From Lancefieldella rimae ATCC 49626 (GTDB lineage Bacteria; Actinomycetota; Coriobacteriia; Coriobacteriales; Atopobiaceae), in NCBI RefSeq assembly GCF_000174015.1, contig NZ_ACFE01000001.1, positions 496,001-560,000 of the forward strand: a stretch of DNA of 64,000 bases, read 5' to 3'. Made by a program: the position numbers and the translations under genes. The notes under the pieces were generated by a model. The model was not told the DNA's origin. It did no database searches and saw nothing but the letters and a program-made list of their open reading frames with translations. Numbering within the stretch: the first letter of the stretch is position 1; each line of letters begins with the position of its first letter. Of this stretch, positions 57,439 through 64,000 are shown in pieces.

Positions 57439-59190
57439 CTATTCATTTTGAATTAAGGGCCTTGTCCCATATAACTTTTTTAGGCGTTTTATTATGCCTT
57501 TTTCTGCAAGCTCTTCAAAAGTCCCGACAGCGATAATTCGTCCCTCATGCAAAACAACAATCTTTGTAGCATACAAAAGACAGTTGATGTGGTGTGTGAC
57601 CATTATAATGCACCTCTTTTGTCGCTCCTTAATCAATTGCCTCATAACAATAGCTTCATGCCTCGAATCAAGCGACGAGGTAGGTTCATCCAAAATAAGA
57701 ATAGGTGCCTTTTTCAATAATGCGCGAGCAATAACTAAGCGTTGCCTCTCTCCACCTGATAGGCGTTTTCCCTCATCACCAATGACGGTTTTAAGGCCTA
57801 AAGGCAAATGTTCCACCAACTCAAGAGCCCCAACGGCCTGAAGCATCCGCTTCATGTGAACTTCATTGATAGCTGCATCTCCCATTGATAGATTCTCTTC
57901 AATACTAAGAGGCAGCAAACTACTGTCTTGAGAAACAAAAGAAATCCGTTGTCTAAACGTCGCGGGAGTTATCTGATTGACATTAATACCTTCCAAAAAG
58001 TAACTCCCCGCATATTGAGGGGAAAATCCCATAAATAAATTTAAAAGCGTGCTTTTTCCGGCTCCGCTCTCGCCGATAATCATGATGCATTCGCCTTTAT
58101 GCGCGTCAAAATCTACATGAGAAAGAGCCGGCACGCTGCCATACATAACTCCTATATCGCGTAAAGATATGCAGGCTGCCGTTGTGTTAAATGTTACGTT
58201 AGGCAATATATTGTGGTCTATAACTCTAGCCCGCATATCGTTCTCTTTTAGCAGTACGACAAGTTCTTTCAAACTGTCCCGAGATGACCTTATAGAACAG
58301 AACGAGTCGTTAAAATCTATCATGTAATTAACAAGCGGCTGTGTAAACTGAACAAGAAACATGACCGTGCCTAAATCTCCATTTTGTTCATGCGTCAAAA
58401 ATAATACGAACCCCAATGCTATCGGCAAGACCTCCGACAGATAGAACAGCATATTGCTCACGAGCTCATGTAATGCATATGTCTTTTCGTATTCTATTTT
58501 GGAACGTTCGGCAGCATGTATTACTTTTTCAGATTCGGAATACGCATGATTTTCCTGGTGAAATGCTCTAATCGTATCAATACCGGATACGGTCTCACCA
58601 AAATATGTACTAATGTGACTTGAGTCATGTTGTAATTTCTTCCGTTTAATTGAGAGCCTAGCGTAAAATGCAGTATGAACTATAGCTGCAGTAATAAAAA
58701 TTACTAGATAAACAATACCAAATATGAGGCTAATTCTAGCTATTACCAAAAGTGACAAAAACGAAAGTACCAATGCGCTTACAAAACGAAATAAGTCCGT
58801 TGCGATAAGCTGAGCAGCCAATTCAGTGGCATCTAAAAGTCTAGATGTATATCCAGTTGGATCAATGATAACATCTTCTTTTTTCTCAAGAGCAGCAAAG
58901 GACTGCCTATATAAATCTGCCTTAACATAGATTTCTGAATTAGGGATAAGAAATTGCTCAATACTCTTCATGGCAAAGGTGCTTACCACACTTAGCACTA
59001 AACTTAGAGCAAGATATCTCATAAACCCTTGCCCTAAGACCAAATGATCATAGAAGCGCTCCAGCAAAACTGCTAACACATAGGAGCTGAGGAACTGAAC
59101 TGTTACGAGTTTGATTTGCGCAAGAATCCATCCACGTCTACTTGTAGTCAAATGCGACAGTAAAAATAGTAAGTTACTACTTTCACGCAT
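57439..59190 (-). CDS. ABC exporter, fused permease-ATPase (cassette gene 2)
   Basis: 583 residues from ATG 59190 (MRESSNLLFLLSHLTTS) with AGGAGGGG upstream. Six N-terminal membrane spans in about 300 residues, then the ATPase with Walker A IGESGAGKST near residue 372, Q-loop FVSQDSSLLP, signature LSGGERQR near 478 and Walker B ILILDEPTSSLD. It likely pairs with the product of the gene 22 bases upstream as a heterodimer. Very AT-rich codon use. Confidence 0.92.
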   Translation of the reverse strand: MRESSNLLFLLSHLTTSRRGWILAQIKLVTVQFLSSYVLAVLLERFYDHLVLGQGFMRYLALSLVLSVVSTFAMKSIEQFLIPNSEIYVKADLYRQSFAALEKKEDVIIDPTGYTSRLLDATELAAQLIATDLFRFVSALVLSFLSLLVIARISLIFGIVYLVIFITAAIVHTAFYARLSIKRKKLQHDSSHISTYFGETVSGIDTIRAFHQENHAYSESEKVIHAAERSKIEYEKTYALHELVSNMLFYLSEVLPIALGFVLFLTHEQNGDLGTVMFLVQFTQPLVNYMIDFNDSFCSIRSSRDSLKELVVLLKENDMRARVIDHNILPNVTFNTTAACISLRDIGVMYGSVPALSHVDFDAHKGECIMIIGESGAGKSTLLNLFMGFSPQYAGSYFLEGINVNQITPATFRQRISFVSQDSSLLPLSIEENLSMGDAAINEVHMKRMLQAVGALELVEHLPLGLKTVIGDEGKRLSGGERQRLVIARALLKKAPILILDEPTSSLDSRHEAIVMRQLIKERQKRCIIMVTHHINCLLYATKIVVLHEGRIIAVGTFEELAEKGIIKRLKKLYGTRPLIQNE

Positions 59191-59212
59191 GTTTTCCCCT
59201 CCTTCATTATTA

Positions 59213-60904
59213 CTAGAAGATCGGTACATCTGTATGGGTCTGCTCAGGTATGAAGTTTTTAATAAATAGGCTCTTGTCTTTTACCTTATGCACCCTTCCA
59301 TTACAAACATGCAGAATGCAGTCTGCGTGCCTCATAATTGATTGATTATGCGTTGCAATAATGAAAGCCTTCTTTTTCTTAAGCACCTCAAATACATCAA
59401 GCGCCATAGCTATATTCTTAGCATCAAGTGAGCTTGTTGGTTCATCCATTCCTATGAGAGTTGCATTGCTTACGCAGGCTCTTGCAATGCATATGCGTTG
59501 CAATTGTCCACCTGAAAGAGATGCCAATCCACCAGCACCGATACAGGTCTCAAAGCCATTGGGGAGTTTCATGATAGCATCATAAATATCTAGCCTTCGA
59601 CACAGCTCATATATCTCTTCATCACTTGCGGCAGAACCAAGTCGGATATTTTCCATTACAGAGGTCGAAAAAATGAAAGGATCCTGACTCACAAAAGCTG
59701 CTGCAGAAACTTTATCGTTCAGAGTTTCTTTTGCATAGAAAATCTCTCCCTCAGAAGGAGGATATATACCGCACAAAACATGTAAAAGAGTCGATTTTCC
59801 ACTGCCGCTTTCACCTACGAGCACAGTCATCTGTCCCAAAAAACATGTAAAAGTTGCCTCAGAAAATACCTTTTTATCTCCATATGAAAAACCTACGTTA
59901 TGCATGCATACGACATCTGTCGCACGCTTTGTGGCGCAGAAATTTACTCTACGGGTGGGTGAAAGTTTCAATATATCAATAATACGTTCCTCTGCTGCAC
60001 TGTTCTTGTGACGCAGAGAAATAAACTGAGGAAGAAACAGGAGAAAATTATTCAAATGTCGCCGAAGCATACCAAAAAGAACGAACTTACCAAAAGTAAC
60101 AGATCCAGATATAACCAAAGCTGTACCAATAGAGAAATGTAAAAATATAGGAATCATATTGATGTAGGACAATTTAATGGTATTTCGCGTAATCTTGAAG
60201 TTGTTATCTTTCGTCTTTACACAAATCTCAGAAAGAATAGACGTAAAACGGGTCAAGAAGAATGACTCTGCGTAAAAGGACTTAATTACTCGGAGTTGAC
60301 TCACAATGGTATAGAGCAAGTTTGACATTTTACTATTACATTCACTGAGATGACAGTATGTTTCGTCCATGGACGAATCAATCTTAATGTTCATATATAG
60401 AATGAATGGCAGCACTGCAAATTCCGCAAGCGCGAACTTCCAATCAACAAAAAATGCAAGCGTAACAGCCAAGGTAGCGATACATCCACGCCGCAGGAGC
60501 ACATAAAGGGTCTGTTCACGAAATGACTCAATCGCCTTTACATCTAGAGTTAACCTAACACTAAGATCGCCTTCTGTTACCTTAGCAACCGAAAGTACCG
60601 GAGCAGATATAAGAACAGAGTAAATACGGCGCCTTAGCTTAGAAATATGCTGCGCGCACGAAATCTTGAAAAGAAATGGAGTTAAAACACTCGAAACCCA
60701 TTGAACAACAATTGCTGCAAGAAGAAACAACATACTACGTAAAAGCTGTTGCTCGCTAAAGCTATTGTATGCAAGCGCATCAACTGCTACACCTTCAAAC
60801 CATGCAAGGGCAACATTTGCCCCACCTTCAATGAGAACAAATAACCACAAAAAAGCACTAATGCGCATGTCATTACTATGTATTTTACTGTTATGAGACT
60901 GCAA
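59213..60904 (-). CDS. ABC exporter, fused permease-ATPase (cassette gene 1), TTG start
   Basis: 563 residues; TTG at 60904 has GGAG 4 bases upstream, while the ATG at 60868 has no ribosome site. Membrane spans occupy residues ~15-300. ATPase: Walker A GESGSGKST near residue 366, signature LSGGQLQR near 464, Walker B LIGMDEPTSSLD. The layout mirrors cassette gene 2; together they resemble peptide/lantibiotic exporters without a peptidase domain. AT-rich. Confidence 0.9.
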   Translation of the reverse strand: MQSHNSKIHSNDMRISAFLWLFVLIEGGANVALAWFEGVAVDALAYNSFSEQQLLRSMLFLLAAIVVQWVSSVLTPFLFKISCAQHISKLRRRIYSVLISAPVLSVAKVTEGDLSVRLTLDVKAIESFREQTLYVLLRRGCIATLAVTLAFFVDWKFALAEFAVLPFILYMNIKIDSSMDETYCHLSECNSKMSNLLYTIVSQLRVIKSFYAESFFLTRFTSILSEICVKTKDNNFKITRNTIKLSYINMIPIFLHFSIGTALVISGSVTFGKFVLFGMLRRHLNNFLLFLPQFISLRHKNSAAEERIIDILKLSPTRRVNFCATKRATDVVCMHNVGFSYGDKKVFSEATFTCFLGQMTVLVGESGSGKSTLLHVLCGIYPPSEGEIFYAKETLNDKVSAAAFVSQDPFIFSTSVMENIRLGSAASDEEIYELCRRLDIYDAIMKLPNGFETCIGAGGLASLSGGQLQRICIARACVSNATLIGMDEPTSSLDAKNIAMALDVFEVLKKKKAFIIATHNQSIMRHADCILHVCNGRVHKVKDKSLFIKNFIPEQTHTDVPIF

Positions 60905-61157
60905 AGTACTCCACTATCCTAAAAGTATCCTAGGAAATCGTTACTGCATCAATACTTAAGCAGGGGCCGCCATAAGCAACGCGCAAGTAATCCTGTCATA
61001 ATTTCCTACACCCCCCATAGAGACTATTTCGGAAACGTATCACATTCGAAATTCCAGAAATACTATAAAGAAGCTCGTTCACACGTCCACTGATACAAGA
61101 GATTAAAAACAGGCCTTTCGATTTTACCACCACGTATTTGATAAGCACGACGTAGAA
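60905..61157. other. Gap with possible continuation of the 61158 gene
   Basis: In another minus-strand frame the bases directly after the 61158 stop read LRRAYQIRGGKIERPVFNLL and then YQWTCERASL before a stop (near 61060). This may be the frameshifted C-terminus of the gene at 61158-61559. No convincing precursor-peptide ORF with a ribosome site was found. Confidence 0.35.
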
Positions 61158-61559
61158 TTAAGTAAAATTTATCCCTGAGAAATGCTCCCTGACTGGTCTC
61201 GATATAAATCCCTTCGTCAACTGACCCAAAAAAGCTTCAACCGATTGATTCCCTCTATCCATATACGTTGTTGTCATTCTGATGAGATTCGAATTATAAA
61301 TGCTTTTATTTCGAGCATTCCCCGAAGACACGCTTTGATGCCAAAGTTGTGCATAATGATTATTTGTTAATAACTCAGACACACAACCTTCTTGAATAAT
61401 ATACGTCTTGCATGCGTCTGATTCTTCATCATCAATGGAAACATAGCCAGAGCCTCTAATGCCACCATAATCAATAATTGACACATATTCTTGAAGTAGT
61501 TTAGGTGCCGCCACATCACCAATAAGGGGATGATTTTTATGAGAAAAATAGTATTCCAC
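61158..61559 (-). CDS. Hypothetical protein of the export cassette, GTG start
   Basis: 133 residues from GTG 61559 (VEYYFSHKNHPLIGDVAAPK) with GAGG 7 bases upstream. Soluble, no membrane spans, one region rich in Asn/Ser/Tyr (SGNARNKSIYNSNLIRMTTT). Not recognised. It heads the AT-rich unit that continues into the two ABC exporters and the radical SAM remnant. It may be truncated by a frameshift (see 60905-61157). Confidence 0.5.
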   Translation of the reverse strand: MEYYFSHKNHPLIGDVAAPKLLQEYVSIIDYGGIRGSGYVSIDDEESDACKTYIIQEGCVSELLTNNHYAQLWHQSVSSGNARNKSIYNSNLIRMTTTYMDRGNQSVEAFLGQLTKGFISRPVREHFSGINFT

Positions 61560-61631
61560 ATTGTAGCCTCATTCAACCTGACAGCCGTCATATAGCAGAT
61601 TTTTTAAAACTTCTATCCTAGAAACTCGTAC

Positions 61632-61734
61632 TCTTTGACGTGCTCACATTCGCGCTCATGTTCGGCTATCTGATCCTTATTAGCATCGTCAAGACGATCT
61701 ATATACGGCGGCATGGCTCGCTTTTGTAGTGCTG
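61632..61734 (+). pseudogene. Shrunken copy of the mgtA 3' end
   Basis: 61632-61663 matches mgtA 56469-56500, and 61664-61734 continues with mgtA 56825-56895, through its stop codon. The join is at GCGCTCATGTTC, which occurs twice in the intact gene (56489-56500 and 56813-56824), so 324 bp were lost between direct repeats. It reads essentially identical to the intact gene. It brackets the AT-rich cassette at 56891-61631. Confidence 0.9.
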
Positions 61735-61758
61735 CTGCAATCTGATCGCATACTTCAG

Positions 61759-61838
61759 CCTTATCCCTGCACGACCTTGTCACGCAGTGCAGAATAAGGG
61801 TATAAGACCTCCGATGCCCGCCGACGTCGGAGGTTTTT
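61759..61838 (+). promoter_or_regulatory. Structured leader of the nitroreductase gene
   Basis: Two hairpins: CCTTAT/CTGCAC arms with GTGCAG/ATAAGG partners (61759-61799), then ACCTCCGA/TCGGAGGT (61807-61834) followed by TTTTT. The second stem is terminator-like and its 3' arm contains the GGAGG Shine-Dalgarno for the ATG at 61839, so folding would both stop transcription and hide the ribosome site. It may also be the original terminator of mgtA. Confidence 0.6.
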
Positions 61839-62606
61839 ATGACTATGCAAGATGCCCTTAAGCAGCGCATTTCCCTGCGCGCTTATGACGCGCGACCTAT
61901 CGAGCCGGACAAGCTCCGTCAGCTTGAGGAAGCGATCTCCCGCTGTAATGCAGAGATGAAAAAGGATGCTGACCATCCCGCATACCTGCAGCTCACCGGC
62001 CCTCATCTTGAGGACGGCACCGCTGTCCATATGAAGAACCGGTCGATCGTAGGACCCATCTACCACTACATCGCAGGTTTTGCCACCGATGATCCCATTG
62101 CGCGCGAGATGATTGGCTACTATGGCGAGAAGCTCGTGCTCCTGGCAGAGCAGCTGGGTCTTGGCAGCTGCTGGATTGCCGAAACCTTCGACCCCAAGAC
62201 ACTGGCGCAAACCGAGCGTGAAGGGCTTGATCTGCAGATCATTATCTCGCTTGGCTATGCGCCGGCAACAATACCGCTCAAACAGCAGGGGATCCGCACT
62301 GCCATCCGTCTGCGCACCAAGAAACCCGCACAGATCATGACCGTGAATGGCGCTCCGGCAGCACTCTCCGACGTACCCGCATGGTTTGTACGCGGCCTTG
62401 ACGCCGTGCTTCTCGGCCCCACAGCAATCAACAAGCTGCCGGTAGTGTTCGATCTGAGCAATGGCGCTGTCAGTGCCTCAATGCCTGACCAACGACACCG
62501 TGTGCAGGACTTTGACCTGGGCATCAGCAAGCTCCACTTTGAACTTGGCGCCGATCTTGCAGGGCAGTGGGAATGGGGTCAGCCCGGAAAATTCATCAGG
62601 GCATAA
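61839..62606 (+). CDS. Nitroreductase family protein
   Basis: 255 residues, opening MTMQDALKQRISLRAYDARP. The FMN-binding RISLRAYD motif is at the N-terminus; the family core GYYGEKLVLLAEQLGLGSCW and LQIIISLGYAPATIPLK is present. It looks like the TM1586-type NADPH/FMN nitroreductases with a duplicated half. Substrate unknown. Its SD lies in the hairpin described above. It is the only plus-strand gene after mgtA on this side. Confidence 0.88.
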   Translation: MTMQDALKQRISLRAYDARPIEPDKLRQLEEAISRCNAEMKKDADHPAYLQLTGPHLEDGTAVHMKNRSIVGPIYHYIAGFATDDPIAREMIGYYGEKLVLLAEQLGLGSCWIAETFDPKTLAQTEREGLDLQIIISLGYAPATIPLKQQGIRTAIRLRTKKPAQIMTVNGAPAALSDVPAWFVRGLDAVLLGPTAINKLPVVFDLSNGAVSASMPDQRHRVQDFDLGISKLHFELGADLAGQWEWGQPGKFIRA

Positions 62607-62632
62607 ACAGTACACCATGATCTCTCAGATAG

Positions 62633-62662
62633 ATGCCTGCAAGCACCTTCGCTTGCAGGCAT
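62633..62662 (+). terminator. Terminator after the nitroreductase gene
   Basis: Perfect 11-bp stem ATGCCTGCAAG/CTTGCAGGCAT, then TATTTTG on the plus strand. It lies 27 bases past the stop, in the gap to the convergent ABC exporter gene. Confidence 0.9.
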
Positions 62663-62720
62663 TATTTTGACCGAAGTTTTCGCTGTTTGCCGGTCTGTTT
62701 GCTGCTCTGTTTGCCGATCT

Positions 62721-64000
62721 CTACGCAATCTTCCAGCCGACGGTCTTCTCGCGCATGTTTACGAAGTCGGCATAAAGTCCGCCTTCCGCCATAAGCGATT
62801 CATGCGTTCCGCGCTGAACGATACGACCCTTATCAAGCACGAGAATTTGATCGGCATTGCGCACGGTCTTCAAGCGATGCGCAATCATAATGACCGTCTT
62901 TGACTTCGTAAGCTCCGAAATGGCGTGCTGTAACTCAAGCTCATTTTCAGGGTCAACATTAGCCGTTGCCTCATCCAAAACCACGATGGGTGCATCTTTC
63001 AAAATGGCACGTGCAATGGAAAGACGCTGGCGCTCACCGCCGGAAAGTGAAGAGCCGCTCTCACCCAATCGCGTGTCATAGCCGTTTGGCAGCGCCTGAA
63101 TAAACTCCTCACAACAGGCTCGGCGGGCAGCGTCCACCACTTGCTCATGCGTTGCTTCGGGGCTTCCGAACTTGATGTTATTTTCAATAGTATCGTCAAA
63201 AAGAAATACGCCCTGGAAAACCGTAGAAAAATTCTGCAGCAGCGAGTCAACCTTATAATCGCGTACATCGCGGCCGCCCAGAGTAACCGCACCGGAATCC
63301 ACATCCCAAAAGCGCTCAATCAGACGCACAAGCGTTGTTTTGCCGGATCCGCTTGGTCCCACAATGGCACATGAACTACCTGCGGGAACGGAAAGACTCA
63401 CACCGTCAAGCACGCGCCTGTCGTCATATCCAAACGTGACGTCGGAAACTTCTATGTCAAAGGCATTGGCCTTCTCGACACCCGCGCCTTCGTCCATGGG
63501 AGGCGTGGCGAGAAGCGCGTTGGTTTGTTCCATGGCAAGCTCAATATTGCGAAGGATTGCCGAGAAACGACCGGCAGCCTCAAGACGGCTAAACATCATA
63601 AACGACATCACCACAACCGTAAGACAGATGGCAGTATCAAGGCTTCCCGACAACCACAGACCCACCGCAATCAAACACATCGCAACGCTTGTTGCTTTGG
63701 AAACGACCATCTGCAGAATAGAAAAACGCAGTGCCTTAAATTCAAGCGACAAAGCCTGATCTCGGCAATCGTCAACGGTTCGCGAAAACTTCCCTTCCGC
63801 GTCATCGACAAGCGAAAACGCACGAACCACGCTGATACCGCGAACGTACTCAAGAACGGCACTGACAAGTTTTGTATTGGCTTCCGTAAGCTTACTTGCG
63901 GTCGTACGTACATATCTTTGCAAAAGCTCCATGCTCGCACAAAAAAGAACCAACGTGAGGGCACATATAATGCCAAGACGTATGTCCAAGAAGAGCAAGA
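62721..64000 (-). CDS. ABC exporter (permease-ATPase fusion), N-terminus outside window
   Basis: Last ~426 residues of a fused exporter; the frame runs off the right edge. The visible part starts inside the membrane domain, with helices through residue ~150 of the fragment. The ATPase has Walker A GPSGSGKTT, Q-loop VFQGVFLFDD, signature LSGGERQR and Walker B IVVLDEATANVD. Multidrug/lipid-type exporters (MsbA-like) are closest in motif style. It is GC-richer than the cassette exporters at 57439-60904 and unrelated to them in codon use. Confidence 0.92.
   Translation of the reverse strand, partial: LLFLDIRLGIICALTLVLFCASMELLQRYVRTTASKLTEANTKLVSAVLEYVRGISVVRAFSLVDDAEGKFSRTVDDCRDQALSLEFKALRFSILQMVVSKATSVAMCLIAVGLWLSGSLDTAICLTVVVMSFMMFSRLEAAGRFSAILRNIELAMEQTNALLATPPMDEGAGVEKANAFDIEVSDVTFGYDDRRVLDGVSLSVPAGSSCAIVGPSGSGKTTLVRLIERFWDVDSGAVTLGGRDVRDYKVDSLLQNFSTVFQGVFLFDDTIENNIKFGSPEATHEQVVDAARRACCEEFIQALPNGYDTRLGESGSSLSGGERQRLSIARAILKDAPIVVLDEATANVDPENELELQHAISELTKSKTVIMIAHRLKTVRNADQILVLDKGRIVQRGTHESLMAEGGLYADFVNMREKTVGWKIA

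Overview
The window looks like chromosomal DNA of an actinobacterium of the class Coriobacteriia, most likely an Atopobiaceae relative (Atopobium/Lancefieldella-like). This is inferred from protein character, moderate GC, the order of ribosomal and polymerase genes, a malolactic-type enzyme, and DisA/ClpC-type genes. No 16S gene is present to settle it.

Layout. 1-4908 (minus): S10 operon (rplC, rplD, rplW, rplB, rpsS, rplV, rpsC...), split from rpsJ by a 936-bp non-coding stretch. 4585-7934 (minus): str operon rpsL-rpsG-fusA-rpsJ, ending in its own terminator. 8424-9302: a GNAT-NTF2 fusion protein. 9415-14155 (minus): hypA, a large iron-sulfur flavoprotein, hypB and an alpha5-type metal-sensing ArsR repressor. 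14346-28723 (minus): rpoC-rpoB, rplL-rplJ, rplA-rplK, nusG-secE, tRNA-Trp, rpmG, tuf and three tRNAs. 29042-30129: a membrane-anchored methyltransferase and tRNA-Thr. 30836-41780 (minus): a housekeeping block resembling the Bacillus clpC-disA-ispDF-cysS-rlmB-yacP neighbourhood, then lysS, greA and tatA. 41887-45404 (plus): spermidine-synthase-like protein, malolactic/malic enzyme, FruK-type kinase. 45531-53515: accessory genes including an AT-richer nucleoside/ribose cassette (rbsK, nucleoside hydrolase, DcuC-like carrier, LacI regulator) next to mupG. 53797-56890 (plus): magnesium P-type ATPase with a short leader ORF. 57021-61559 (minus): AT-rich export/peptide-modification cassette with a broken radical SAM gene and two ABC exporters. 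61839 to the end: a nitroreductase and a truncated ABC exporter.

Signals beyond ordinary genes. (1) The octamer GCGAGAAG is strongly over-represented on both strands, in and between genes, and sometimes forms inverted pairs near gene ends, as DNA-uptake sequences do; it is absent from the two AT-rich cassettes. (2) Three unrelated families of short words form intergenic clusters phased at about 30-31 bp or exactly 21 bp. (3) RpoC carries a long C-terminal extension containing a helix-hairpin-helix module resembling the RpoA C-terminal domain. (4) The magnesium transporter has a leader ORF and a terminator-like hairpin just before its start. (5) Both AT-rich cassettes are flanked by the 3' end of a neighbouring gene and a shrunken copy of the same 3' end, each with an internal deletion between short direct repeats. 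(6) A GATACGCSCGG block abuts the -35 of promoters for translation genes.

All calls come from reading the sequence and the translated frames; no database search or alignment was run. Counts are by eye and approximate.
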